From Algivirga pacifica (lineage in GTDB: Bacteria; Bacteroidota; Bacteroidia; Cytophagales; Flammeovirgaceae), in assembly GCF_039543525.1 (NCBI RefSeq), contig NZ_BAABJX010000048.1, positions 33,139 to 97,138 of the forward strand: DNA of 64,000 nt. The letters are read 5' to 3'. Within the stretch, counting starts at the first letter, position 1, and the number at the start of each line of letters is the position of its first letter. The position numbers were made by a program, and so were the translations under genes. The notes below the pieces were generated by a model that had not been told where the DNA came from, did not search any database, and was given only the letters and a program-made list of their open reading frames with translations. Positions 9,406-17,800 of this stretch are shown one piece after another.

Positions 9406-9822
9406 ATGAAGAAGCTATTTATTAAGTGTTTTGTTAATTTCATAGAATTTGAAGACACTCTTTCCTTCTTTAAGAAGAGAAATTTTAAAAGGAAGGTAGA
9501 TGCAGCAATATATTCATTCTCCTTATCCTTGAGTGCAAACATATTTTCTATTTTATTTATACTTTGCATTTTCCCAAACATAAACGAAATAAAAGCTCTA
9601 TTTGGGATAAAAGGGGGAGTTACTATTCTTGTTTTATCATTTGTAATTCTATCAACAATTATTGAAAAATGGTTGTCTACTCAGCTAACAGAAAAGGCTG
9701 AAGGTTATTATAATATATATCACCTGAAGGGCGCAAAGGGTTGGTTATCTTTTATATACTACACAATTAGTTATTTTACCCCACTTTCTATTGCAATACT
9801 TTTTAGGGACACATACTTATAA
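9406..9822 (+). CDS. Hypothetical membrane protein (three hydrophobic segments)
   Basis: 138 residues. Hydrophobic segments lie at about residues 36-56 (FSLSLSANIFSILFILCIF), 70-88 (VTILVLSFVILSTIIE) and 110-130 (WLSFIYYTISYFTPLSIAIL). The N-terminus is basic (KKRNFKRKVDA). No family recognised. It overlaps a shadow frame only, begins 68 bp after the previous gene, and is followed by a terminator homologous to the one after the RHS-linked lipoprotein at 34.6 kb. Likely a membrane immunity protein or orphan accessory gene, by position. Confidence 0.55.
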   Translation: MKKLFIKCFVNFIEFEDTLSFFKKRNFKRKVDAAIYSFSLSLSANIFSILFILCIFPNINEIKALFGIKGGVTILVLSFVILSTIIEKWLSTQLTEKAEGYYNIYHLKGAKGWLSFIYYTISYFTPLSIAILFRDTYL

Positions 9823-9892
9823 ACCAAAAATATATAGTAGTTAAGACTAATACCTCGCTCGCACACAGTATGTCTGCATAGGTGATGTCAAT

Positions 9893-9927
9893 GGAAGGCT
9901 AGTTACGTTTACTAGCCTTCTATTTTT
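9893..9927 (+). terminator. Terminator homologous to that of the RHS cassette
   Basis: A 10-bp stem (GAAGGCTAGT with ACTAGCCTTC) is followed by TATTTTT. The stem and about 30 bp upstream (CACACAGT...GTCAATGG) match 34560-34628 downstream of the RHS-linked lipoprotein. Confidence 0.8.
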
Positions 9928-10081
9928 GTAAATAATCCGGAATGAAATCTTGAAAATTGGGCGGTGTGGTATTTTTGTGCGAGGAGATTATTTATCAAAA
10001 CCCCAACGGGGTGACATCACATAGGGGCGGATTTTAATCCGTCACTATACGGAATATGACAATTTTTTATTCGATCTACCA

Positions 10082-10155
10082 ATCCATGACCAACCTTCAC
10101 TTTTCAATCATGCCAACCGAGCGTGGACGCTCGGAGAAAACGCTTGTAGGTCTTA
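10082..10155. repeat. 74-bp dispersed repeat, copy 2
   Basis: Differs from copy 1 (8824-8897) at only a few positions. It carries the same CCGAGCGTGGACGCTCGG hairpin and runs into a second palindrome (GGTCTTAGGG...CCCTAAGACC, 10149-10172). Confidence 0.85.
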
Positions 10156-10263
10156 GGGAGGACCCTAAGACCAGTATAGGACCAGTGTAGGGGGGCTGGA
10201 GCCTAATACCCGTATAGAACCAGCATAGAATAACATCACATAGTGATTCTTTAGAGTGTACAA

Positions 10264-10674
10264 CTACTGCACTGATACAGGATTCTTATCCTCATCAATT
10301 GCGACAAAAGTAAACTCTCCAGTGATGGCTTTTTCCCTTTCATAAGAATACATCTGTTCGATATAGATATCGACACTTACTTTCAAGCTAGTATTACCTA
10401 TATGTACTACTTTCCCAACCAACTCCACGATCGTACCGGCAGGAATTGGTTTCTTGAAATCAATCCGATCACTACTTACGGTTACCATCCTTTGCCTACT
10501 AAATCTTGTCGCTGTGATAAAAGCCACTTCATCCATCATGTGCATGGCTGTTCCTCCAAAAAGGGTATCATAATGATTGGTCGTATTAGGGAATACCGCT
10601 TTAAAAATTCTGGTTTCAGAAGTTATTAGACGCTCTTCAACGGAAGGATGTTTTGTTGTTATTAGTTCACTCAT
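10264..10674 (-). CDS. Acyl-CoA thioesterase (hotdog fold, YciA/BACH type)
   Basis: 136 residues, one hotdog domain. Motifs: NTTNHYDTLFGGTAMHMMDEVAFI (catalytic region, with Asn/Asp in helix alpha1), TVSSDRIDFKKPIPAGTIVELVG and GNTSLKVSVDIYIE. This is the usual arrangement of YciA-like acyl-CoA thioesterases, which hydrolyse acyl-CoA to free acid plus CoA in the cytosol. The C-terminus (TFVAIDEDKNPVSV) also fits. Monocistronic, facing away from rimK. Confidence 0.9.
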   Translation of the reverse strand: MSELITTKHPSVEERLITSETRIFKAVFPNTTNHYDTLFGGTAMHMMDEVAFITATRFSRQRMVTVSSDRIDFKKPIPAGTIVELVGKVVHIGNTSLKVSVDIYIEQMYSYEREKAITGEFTFVAIDEDKNPVSVQ

Positions 10675-10960
10675 CGTTATAATCGAATTATTTTAACCAT
10701 AAAAGCCTATTTATTGAAGGTAAAATAATAAAATTGCGCTATAAAATACTATTTCACAACTTTGGAAATGCATGAATAATGATCCATAGCACCCAATTTT
10801 TGACCATTTTATCCTTGTAATGACAAATACTAGCGGTCTATAATTCTTTCGTCTTTATCTTTGCTTTTCGCACGCATTTATTCTTTATTGTCACGGAAAT
10901 AATCCTATAAAATCTAAGTGAAAGATTACCAATCATCTACATTTGGATAGCCAAAAGCAT

Positions 10961-11431
10961 ATGAAGAAAACAACCAAACAGAAGGAGAAGTTATTGATCG
11001 GAAGTACCGATCATGTGGACTTACCAAGCTTTGATCTTGCTGATATTCCCTGTAAAATTGACACAGGAGCTGAGACTTCAGCAATTCATTGTCATAGGGT
11101 AAAACTAGTGGAGAAAGATGGAGAGGAATTTATCTGCTTTCAATTATTAGACCCTAGCCACAAACAATACAATGGAAAGGAGTTTCGTACGAATAAGTTT
11201 GAAGAAAGAAAGGTCCGAAGTTCTTCCGGCGTTGCGGATTATCGATACGTCATTACCACTGAAGTAGAATTATTTGGTCAGCGATTTGAAACAGAGTTTA
11301 CCTTGGCTGATCGGGAAAAGATGAAGTTCCCTATTCTATTAGGAAAACGATTACTCAAGAAGAATTTCCTCGTAGACGTATCCAAGAATAATTTATCATT
11401 CAAGAAAAAGCAAACAGAAACATCCTTATGA
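10961..11431 (+). CDS. Retropepsin-like protease partner of RimK (Zn_protease/RimB family)
   Basis: 156 residues from the ATG at 10961 (an in-frame TTG lies 18 bp upstream). The motif CKIDTGAETSAIH carries the DTGA catalytic aspartate of retropepsin-like proteases; FPILLGKRLLKKNFLVDVS is the second conserved block of the PF05618 family. Its stop overlaps the rimK start by 4 bp (ATGA), so translation is coupled. In Pseudomonas the homologous RimB acts with RimK in controlling glutamate-tail modification of ribosomal protein S6. The gene pair supports the same role here. Confidence 0.87.
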   Translation: MKKTTKQKEKLLIGSTDHVDLPSFDLADIPCKIDTGAETSAIHCHRVKLVEKDGEEFICFQLLDPSHKQYNGKEFRTNKFEERKVRSSSGVADYRYVITTEVELFGQRFETEFTLADREKMKFPILLGKRLLKKNFLVDVSKNNLSFKKKQTETSL

Positions 11432-12339
11432 AAATTGCAGTCTTATCCAGAGGAAAAGAACTTTATTCCACTAAAAGACTACTTGAAGCTATAGAAGCTG
11501 CTGGTCACGAAGCCGTACTAATCGACCACACCAGAAGCTATATGGTCATTGAGAGTGGGGACCCTCAGGTCCATGTTGGGAAAGAATTGATTGATAGTGT
11601 AGACGCTATCATTCCAAGAGTTGGTGCTTCCGTTACCTTTTATGGTAGTGCGATGGTTCGACAGTTTGAGATGGCTAAAGTATTTACGACCCTAAGCTCC
11701 TTGGCACTCGTACGTTCCAGAGATAAACTCAGAAGTATGCAAATTTTGGCCAAGCATGGTATTGGCATTCCAAAAACGGCTTTTGCCAAGCACCCGAGTG
11801 ATATCCAGAGCTTGATTGAGCATGTAGGTGGAGTTCCGTTGATCATCAAACTTATTGAAGGTACACAAGGACTGGGCGTTGTACTAGCTGAAACCAAGAG
11901 TGCGGCCAAATCCGTAATGGAAGCATTCTATGGCTTACAAGCCAATATCATTGTACAAGAGTTTATCAAAGAAGCCAAGGGGGCTGATCTAAGAGCTTTT
12001 GTCGTAGGAAATGAGGTTGTAGGAGCCATGAAACGTCAAGGTGGTGAAGGGGAATTCCGTTCCAACATTCACCGTGGTGGAAAAGGTGAAATCGTCAAGC
12101 TAACTCGCGCCGAAAAATCAGCCGCAGTAAAAGCCGCTAAAGCATTGGGCTTATCTATCGCTGGAGTAGACATGCTCCGTGCTGAAAGAGGACCATTGGT
12201 TATTGAAGTCAATTCTTCTCCCGGACTGGAAGGTATCGAAACTGTTACAGGTATTGATATTGCTGGAAAAATCGTCAAGTTTATTGAAGATAACATTCAT
12301 AAAGACGACCGTAGCAAAAAGGATAAGGTTGGCGCCTAA
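11428..12339 (+). CDS. rimK: Ribosomal protein S6--L-glutamate ligase RimK
   Basis: 303 residues, matching E. coli RimK over its length: MKIAVLSRGKELYSTKRL, DAIIPRVGASVTFYG, RSRDKLRSMQILA, IKLIEGTQGLGVVLAE, VQEFIKEAKGADLRAFVVG, FRSNIHRGGKG, VIEVNSSPGLEGIE. This is an ATP-grasp ligase that adds glutamates to the S6 C-terminus. It is coupled to the upstream protease by a 4-bp overlap and followed by a strong hairpin at 12346-12375. The C-terminal tail (DNIHKDDRSKKDKVGA) is lysine-rich and lineage-specific. Confidence 0.95.
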   Translation: MKIAVLSRGKELYSTKRLLEAIEAAGHEAVLIDHTRSYMVIESGDPQVHVGKELIDSVDAIIPRVGASVTFYGSAMVRQFEMAKVFTTLSSLALVRSRDKLRSMQILAKHGIGIPKTAFAKHPSDIQSLIEHVGGVPLIIKLIEGTQGLGVVLAETKSAAKSVMEAFYGLQANIIVQEFIKEAKGADLRAFVVGNEVVGAMKRQGGEGEFRSNIHRGGKGEIVKLTRAEKSAAVKAAKALGLSIAGVDMLRAERGPLVIEVNSSPGLEGIETVTGIDIAGKIVKFIEDNIHKDDRSKKDKVGA

Positions 12340-12345
12340 AAGGTT

Positions 12346-12375
12346 AGTAAGTTTGCGGTTTCCCGCAAACTTACT
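12346..12375. terminator. Hairpin between convergent genes
   Basis: A perfect 13-bp stem (AGTAAGTTTGCGG with CCGCAAACTTACT) and 4-nt loop just after rimK and before the end of the convergent gene. There is only a short T stretch, so termination is likely but not certain. Confidence 0.7.
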
Positions 12376-12380
12376 TTATA

Positions 12381-13196
12381 CTACTGTATATTGACTGCTT
12401 CCTGTAACAATGTTTCTACCTGAGGGATTGATGGTTCCCCATAATAAAGCTGTAAGTATAAATAGGTCAGTTGCAAGTATTTCTCTTGTCCCTTCAACCA
12501 GCTACAATAATCTACCATCGCCTTTATTTCATGAATCACCCTTTCCTTTTCTACAAAAGACAGATAGAGTTTCGTCACATTAGTCACCTTATTGGTCGTC
12601 AGGTCGATGTACTTCAAGGTCATATTTAAAGCCTCTTCCGGACGAATAACTTCTCCTCTTACGGTTAAAATATTAGAATTCAATAGCAGGTTTTCTCCAT
12701 CATACTGTAAATCTTTATGAATCTTCTGTCCACGATAAGTGTAGGTAATAAAGAATATAGAGAAGTCTGTACTTTCAAAACCTGGCCATAGTAAGGGTAC
12801 TGACAGCTCTCCAAAAACAGCTTTTCGATGAGGCTGTAAGCTTGTTCCTCTTCCTGTCAGGTCTTCCATCATATCGTTTTCAGGTAAGGGATCACCTGAA
12901 ACCTGTCGAAGTACTCCATCAGTTTTACAGCTGAGGGTAACTTTTTCATTTTCGAAGTTAGAGGATAACGCTGAGAGCAATACCATATGACCATTATCGG
13001 CAATCGCTATCAACTTTTCATTGGGTGAAAAAAAAGACACTGCTGTTGTTAGATATAACTGTGTCCCTCTATGTATAATCCTTTCTCCAATTTTTGGTTC
13101 TCCTTCTACATTAAGGACAGTAAATAATTGTGCATAGGTATCCTTTGATGGCATACCTATCACTATGAATAGAGCTAATAAACGTACGTAGTACAT
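12381..13196 (-). CDS. Secreted hypothetical protein
   Basis: 271 residues with a signal peptide (MYYVRLLALFIVIGMPSKDTYA). The first half is beta-rich, with phrases like RGTQLYLTTAVSFFSPNEKLIAIAD and GHMVLLSA; the last about 90 residues are helical (NMTLKYIDLTTNKVTN, ERVIHEIKAMVDYCSWLKGQEKYLQ, TLLQEAVNIQ). I do not recognise the family. It stands alone with convergent rimK on one side; periplasmic or surface location is expected. Confidence 0.65.
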   Translation of the reverse strand: MYYVRLLALFIVIGMPSKDTYAQLFTVLNVEGEPKIGERIIHRGTQLYLTTAVSFFSPNEKLIAIADNGHMVLLSALSSNFENEKVTLSCKTDGVLRQVSGDPLPENDMMEDLTGRGTSLQPHRKAVFGELSVPLLWPGFESTDFSIFFITYTYRGQKIHKDLQYDGENLLLNSNILTVRGEVIRPEEALNMTLKYIDLTTNKVTNVTKLYLSFVEKERVIHEIKAMVDYCSWLKGQEKYLQLTYLYLQLYYGEPSIPQVETLLQEAVNIQ

Positions 13197-13305
13197 AACA
13201 GTATTTGAGTTATCGTTTTTGGTTATCCAAATTGGGTGCTGAAAAATTCATTTCACTTTCAAAACGACTCACGTACCATTCTAGTATAAAGGATCGAAAA
13301 TAGCT

Positions 13306-13348
13306 CAAAAAAAAAGGGAAACAATCTCAAAAGATCCTTTCCTTTTTA
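13306..13348 (-). terminator. Probable terminator
   Basis: Read leftward, AAAAAGGAAA pairs with TTTCCCTTTTT (one bulge) and ends in a long T run. It immediately follows the stop of the small gene at 13353. Confidence 0.6.
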
Positions 13349-13352
13349 GTCT

Positions 13353-13529
13353 TTATATATTGGTCGCTCTTCGTCCCAACTCCGTACATAACGCTTCAAA
13401 AAACTGTTGATTTCTAAAGTGAGCTCCTTTCTCAATTTCCTCATTGTATAACTTTAATAAGTCCTCTATCCCTTTAGAAGCCAATAATACCTGAATATGG
13501 TTTTGTGTATGTTTTTGTATTGCTGTCAT
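13353..13529 (-). CDS. Small helical hypothetical protein
   Basis: 58 residues from the ATG at 13529 (MTAIQKHTQNHIQVLL); a longer in-frame start at 13595 adds a less plausible leader. The sequence is amphipathic helix throughout (GIEDLLKLYNEEIEKGAHF, NQQFFEALCTELGRRA). No family recognised. The terminator directly downstream supports it as a real transcription unit. Confidence 0.5.
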   Translation of the reverse strand: MTAIQKHTQNHIQVLLASKGIEDLLKLYNEEIEKGAHFRNQQFFEALCTELGRRATNI

Positions 13530-13753
13530 GATTCTAACGGTTCGTTTATTGCTATGTGATGAAACAAAAGTATTCAAAACCAATGCATTCACCAATTCGC
13601 AAAACTCGTAACAACGCTCAAAAGCTACATAAGAAGAGAATGTATTTACACCTACTTTTATATCCTTGAAAAAAATAAATAGCTCACTTCTGATTAAAAG
13701 AAAAAAATTCTTTCATACCTACAGATATAGGATTTGTTTCATTTTTATGAAAA

Positions 13754-14446
13754 TTATTCTTTGACAAGTAAACGATACCCTTCTCCTCGAATAGTCTGTA
13801 CAATTACATCTGTTTTTTTCAATCGTTTCCTTAGCTTCGCCATAAATACATCAAGACTTCTCCCATTAAAGAAGGAGTCATCCCCCCACAACTGCATAAG
13901 GATCAGCTTACGGCTGACAACCTCTTGCAGATTATCACTCAACATCTTTAACAACTCTGCTTCTCTAGGGGTAAGAGAAATAGTTTCCGTTCCCATTTGC
14001 AGTTCCTGAAAGTGATAATTGAAAAGCACATTGCCTAATGTATATGATTTGTCTTGCCCTCCTAACGGTAAGGATTGTCCTTTGTTCCTTGCCAATAATG
14101 CATCTACCCTAACCAACAACTCTTCCATACTAAATGGCTTTTTAACATAATCATTCCCCCCTATTTTAAATCCTTTGACTACGTCCTCCGTCATGGTTTT
14201 TGCCGTAAGGAAAATAATCGGTATCTGCTGATTCACTGCTCGAATCTCTTTTGCCAGCGTAAAACCATCCTTATCAGGAAGCATGACATCCAGTATACAT
14301 AAGTCCGGTTGTGCTATAAAAAATGCCTGAGTACCATCTACTCCATTCTCTTTAAGTACCACTTCATACCCTTTACTTTCAAACAACTCTTTCACTAAAA
14401 ACCCTAAATAAGGGTCATCTTCAACAATCAATAATTTCTTTTTCAT
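13754..14446 (-). CDS. OmpR-family response regulator (RprY-like)
   Basis: 230 residues. The receiver domain (1-120) has the acidic pair E9 D10 D11, the phospho-acceptor D53 (CILDVMLPDKDGF), T81 in FLTAKT and K103 in DYVKKPFS. The C-terminal winged helix (about 135-228) has LTPREAELLKMLSDN, VVSRKLILMQLWGDD, FNGRSLDVFMAKLRKRL and IRGEGYRL. The upstream kinase overlaps its start by 26 bp, so the two are co-transcribed and translationally coupled. Similar to Bacteroides RprXY; target genes cannot be read from the sequence. Confidence 0.93.
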   Translation of the reverse strand: MKKKLLIVEDDPYLGFLVKELFESKGYEVVLKENGVDGTQAFFIAQPDLCILDVMLPDKDGFTLAKEIRAVNQQIPIIFLTAKTMTEDVVKGFKIGGNDYVKKPFSMEELLVRVDALLARNKGQSLPLGGQDKSYTLGNVLFNYHFQELQMGTETISLTPREAELLKMLSDNLQEVVSRKLILMQLWGDDSFFNGRSLDVFMAKLRKRLKKTDVIVQTIRGEGYRLLVKE

Positions 14447-15779
14447 CTATTCTTTGTTTCAATAACGGTAAATGAATGGTAAATACACTTCCCTTCCCTA
14501 CTTCACTATTCACTGTAATCTCTCCCATATGACGCTGTATCACCATGGCCGCATAACTCAAGCCCAGACCAAACCCTTTAACATTATGAATATCTCCTGT
14601 AGGAACCCTAAAAAATTTATCGAATACTTGGCCTATATACTCCTTCTCTATACCAATTCCGGTATCCTCCACTGAAATAAGCAATTCATTCTGATGTATG
14701 GTTGTACGCACCTTAATCTCAGGCTGCTTCACACTATATTTCAATGCATTATCTAATAAATTACTCATTACATTAGAAAGGTGAATAGCATCTCCATAAA
14801 CCCAGATAGGTACCCTAACAAACTCCCAAGTCAGGGAACCTCCATACTCTTCTACCTGAATTTTCAACTGAGAAAACACCTCTTCCAACAGTTGATGCAT
14901 CTCCAAAGGCTCCAGTTGCAACCTAAGGGTCCCCTTTTCGGAAGCTGCTATGTTCAATACTTTTTGCACCATCACTCCAAGTCGTTTATTTTCCTTTTGT
15001 GCCATCTCTAAGTATTGCACTGTCTTTTGATCATCTTTTCGAATATCAAACTTCAATAAGGCTTCCAAGGCTAATGAAACTGTTGCAATAGGCGTTTTAA
15101 ACTCGTGTGTCAAATTATTAATAAAGTCCCGTCGCATCTCCGATACTTTCTTTTGACTGAAAATTAACCGCAGTGCATATAGTAAACTAAACACCGTACA
15201 GAAGGTCAGGGTGGTCGCTCCTGCTACACTTCCCAGCATTCTTTCCAATGCAATTTGTTGCTTTCCCGGTATCAGAACCGTCAACTTATTAGGAAGTCCA
15301 ACCGTTTGTGCACTCAGGGCATATTCAAATTGCTCCCCTTCAAAATCTTCTAAAGGAAAAGTCGTCGATAACACCAATCCCCCCTTATGGGCATCATAAT
15401 ACGTATAAGCAAAAGATGTAATACCTATTTTCTCCATCTCCTGACGAAGGAGAGTATCTACTTTCGTATGCCAGGCCCTTCCTGCTAATCGCTCTATCTT
15501 AATCTGAGGAAGAAGCTCTCCTCCCTCTACGCTTTTTTTCTTTCCTAACAAGTAAGGCTTTACAACATATTCTAGCTCCCCATCTATAGTTGTCAGTAAT
15601 GTAATCGCAGACTCCCCCATGGCCTGTTCTGTAGCTATAGTTACCGCACCTCCAATCTCTCGTTCCAACTGTGACTGAATTGATCGATAATGCTGCAAAA
15701 GCCAGTGAGCCTGAAATAGGAAGGTTCCTAACAAGGTGATGCATGTTAGCAACAAGAGTATGTAGATCTTTTGCTTCAT
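14421..15779 (-). CDS. Sensor histidine kinase (RprX-like)
   Basis: 452 residues. Transmembrane segments at about 5-25 and 183-206 bracket a periplasmic sensor of roughly 155 residues. The H-box NLTHEFKTPIA places the phosphorylated histidine at H225. The ATPase domain has the N-box (VMSNLLDNALKYS), G1 (VEDTGIGIEKEY), F-box (VFDKFFRVP) and G2 (GFGLGLSYA). It reads directly into the response regulator gene. Membrane-bound sensor of an unknown periplasmic signal. Confidence 0.93.
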   Translation of the reverse strand: MKQKIYILLLLTCITLLGTFLFQAHWLLQHYRSIQSQLEREIGGAVTIATEQAMGESAITLLTTIDGELEYVVKPYLLGKKKSVEGGELLPQIKIERLAGRAWHTKVDTLLRQEMEKIGITSFAYTYYDAHKGGLVLSTTFPLEDFEGEQFEYALSAQTVGLPNKLTVLIPGKQQIALERMLGSVAGATTLTFCTVFSLLYALRLIFSQKKVSEMRRDFINNLTHEFKTPIATVSLALEALLKFDIRKDDQKTVQYLEMAQKENKRLGVMVQKVLNIAASEKGTLRLQLEPLEMHQLLEEVFSQLKIQVEEYGGSLTWEFVRVPIWVYGDAIHLSNVMSNLLDNALKYSVKQPEIKVRTTIHQNELLISVEDTGIGIEKEYIGQVFDKFFRVPTGDIHNVKGFGLGLSYAAMVIQRHMGEITVNSEVGKGSVFTIHLPLLKQRIDEKEIIDC

Positions 15780-16167
15780 CTATTCTTGTAAATTAATTGC
15801 TTATTAGGTAAAGCTGAATCCTCAACTATCATATTAGCAGCTAGCGCTGTTGAATCGTTGAATCGTTGAATTGAGCTTCGCTCGTTGATTCGAGTTGAAC
15901 TGTTGATTGATATAGGATACTCATACAACATATCAACTCGAATCAACTCACCGAAGGTGAAATTCAACGATTCAACGATTCAACAGCGCTGATGGTTATG
16001 GACTCATAACTTATCCCAAGATACAGCCCTTCCATCAATTGTAAATAAGTCTTAACCTTAGTTAACCTTGTTTAACCTGCTTTTAACTCATTTTTGATAG
16101 GATATAGACTAGATTGCCTCCCATAATCACACGTAATTTTTCATTTACCACAAAAACACAGACGAAT
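15780..16167. other. Intergenic region with long palindrome
   Basis: About 390 bp between the divergent kinase and lipoprotein genes. The left half is occupied by the palindrome at 15843-15990. The right half has AACCTTAGTTAACCTTG-type repeats of TTAACC at about 16050-16085, possibly a regulator site; no promoter could be assigned with confidence. Confidence 0.6.
15843..15990. repeat. GTTGAATC-family inverted repeat, copy 1
   Basis: The outer 30 bp (AGCGCTGTTGAATCG...AATT) and the last 30 bp are perfect reverse complements. Each arm is made of repeated GTTGAATC words. Inside are GAGCTTCGCTC on the left, CACCGAAGGTG on the right, and TGATTCGAGTTGA against TCAACTCGAATCA. Related elements lie at 20988, 57323, 31633 and 58602. 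Confidence 0.95.
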
Positions 16168-16938
16168 ATGAGAAACCTTATATTATCGGGAATGCTGCTT
16201 TCAGCAATGGTAAGCTGTCAAGGAAATGATGACCTTACTCCCGTACAAAAAGAGAATATCAGCAATATGCGAGTGGCTGTTGCTGATTTTAAAGAGGGAG
16301 ATGATCAAAACCTTATTTATTTCTTAAACAATGAAACCCTATTCGAAGAGCTAAAGGGAGAAGTAGAAAAGGTTGTCGACATGGATGTCGAGTTTGATGA
16401 AGATGGTGTTCGTATAGACTATAAAGCATTGATGAAAAGTGGTGAAGAAGTAACAATGCAAAAAGTATGGACCATGGAGGAATTCAAGACATTAGCCGCT
16501 ACTGACTTCACAGCATCTTCTGAAGAAGCCCCTCATCATATGATTTGGGTATCTAACAGCGATTCTACTGATGGAGTACACACCCATGAAGAGACTATTG
16601 AAATCAAACTGGATGAGACAGAGCAGCAGCATAACAAAATCATCATCATCAAGGAAAATGTTGATGGGGACGCACAACATATCGAAGTGATGAAAGGAAT
16701 ACCGGGAGCTCCAGAAGCACCGGAAGAAGAGGGAGTTATCCTACAAAAGATAAAGGAAAAGTATGGAGAAGACTTCAAGGAGATTTCAGACCTTAGTATT
16801 ATGATTAAAGACCAAAAAATGGAAGTCAATGCTAAGGTGCTCTTACAAGATGGCAGTGTAAAAGAAGAAACCTTCAGCATGGATAAACCTCATCAGGAAC
16901 AGAAGAAGAAGTTCAGAATCATCAAGAAGTATGACTAA
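16168..16938 (+). CDS. Acidic lipoprotein, hypothetical
   Basis: 256 residues from the ATG at 16168. Lipoprotein signal MRNLILSGMLLSAMVSC with Cys at residue 17. The mature protein is very acidic and alternates charged helices with strands (VADFKEGDDQNLIYFLNNE, VEKVVDMDVEFDEDGVRIDYKAL). Two segments look alike (VDMDVEFDEDGVRIDYKALMKSGEEVTMQKVWTM and SIMIKDQKMEVNAKVLLQDGSVKEETFSM), suggesting an internal duplication. No family recognised. The divergent two-component system is a possible functional link only by position. Confidence 0.68.
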   Translation: MRNLILSGMLLSAMVSCQGNDDLTPVQKENISNMRVAVADFKEGDDQNLIYFLNNETLFEELKGEVEKVVDMDVEFDEDGVRIDYKALMKSGEEVTMQKVWTMEEFKTLAATDFTASSEEAPHHMIWVSNSDSTDGVHTHEETIEIKLDETEQQHNKIIIIKENVDGDAQHIEVMKGIPGAPEAPEEEGVILQKIKEKYGEDFKEISDLSIMIKDQKMEVNAKVLLQDGSVKEETFSMDKPHQEQKKKFRIIKKYD

Positions 16939-16939
16939 A

Positions 16940-17014
16940 TAGTTTATCGGTTATTGTTTATCGCTTATCGTTTATTTTTTCATTAAGACTATCTAAGCGA
17001 TAACCGATAAACTA
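16940..17014. repeat. TTATCGG-family inverted repeat, copy 1
   Basis: TAGTTTATCGGTTAT and CGCTTA on the left are mirrored by TAAGCG and ATAACCGATAAACTA on the right. The arms consist of heptamer variants (TTATCGG, TTATTGT, TTATCGC, TTATCGT). It starts 1 bp after the lipoprotein stop. Confidence 0.9.
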
Positions 17015-17176
17015 TAACCGAAATTTCATAAAATACCTTGTTATAATCACAAAAATCACCCTTATTGTATAAAAACAACAAGATCAAATAGCCACTATAA
17101 AAGTATCTATTATACACTTATTAGCGACTATTATTCTATTCCATAATTCAAATTAACTGGTTATAACATAACTTCT

Positions 17177-17782
17177 ATGAAAGTTACTTTTTGGCAATCA
17201 CTACTTACAGCAACACTTTTTTTTCTTGTAACAAGTTGCTCTCCATATGAGCAAGACTCATATTTTGTAGAAGAACATCAAGCAATCCAAGATATTATCC
17301 CTTTTATTACAGATATGGATCAAATGCTCGTTAATGACACCGAATCAGGTCAGCGAGCAGCCTTGTATATCATTGACTACCTCCACACATCGATTGAGTT
17401 AAGATCAGATATCAATAGAAAAGTTCACGAAGGAAATGGTCGCACTTCTTATATAGAAGAAGAAATAAATTTTAGCCCTTTTCTGGAGAAAGATATTTCT
17501 TCCCGAAAGTTATCTAGTCCTTTTCAAAACAAGGAAGTAGAAATCAATATAATCACATTAGAAGAACTGCAGAATACCTATGAACACAAGCTATTCCACC
17601 CTGTTGTAGGACAGCAGAAAGTATTTGGGGTACTTATCCTTAGCCGTATTGCTTTTAACGAAAATATGGATATTGGCTATTTAAGTTATTCGTTTACTTG
17701 TGGTAAAGATTGTGCTTGGTCACAGAATATAGAGATTACGAAAGTGGGCGAACAATGGTATATTTCTAAAATCTATGCTTAA
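17177..17782 (+). CDS. Hypothetical lipoprotein
   Basis: 201 residues with a lipoprotein signal (MKVTFWQSLLTATLFFLVTSC, Cys 21). The mature part has DIIPFITDMDQMLVNDTESGQ, a strand-rich C-terminal half (VFGVLILSRIAFNENMDIGYLSYSF) and a pair of cysteines in FTCGKDCAW. Ends with GEQWYISKIYA, as in small NTF2-like or nuclear-transport-factor folds, but I cannot confirm this. Function unknown. Confidence 0.62.
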   Translation: MKVTFWQSLLTATLFFLVTSCSPYEQDSYFVEEHQAIQDIIPFITDMDQMLVNDTESGQRAALYIIDYLHTSIELRSDINRKVHEGNGRTSYIEEEINFSPFLEKDISSRKLSSPFQNKEVEINIITLEELQNTYEHKLFHPVVGQQKVFGVLILSRIAFNENMDIGYLSYSFTCGKDCAWSQNIEITKVGEQWYISKIYA

Positions 17783-17800
17783 TTGATTTTATTTTAGAAT

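Larger units (their letters stand above)
9823..10263. other. Repeat-rich intergenic region
   Basis: No gene in 440 bp. It holds the terminator at 9893-9927, a block at about 9992-10081 (ACCCCAACGGGGT hairpin and GGCGGATTTTAATCCG) related to 34859-34965, the second 74-bp repeat, and a hairpin at 10149-10172. Confidence 0.75.
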
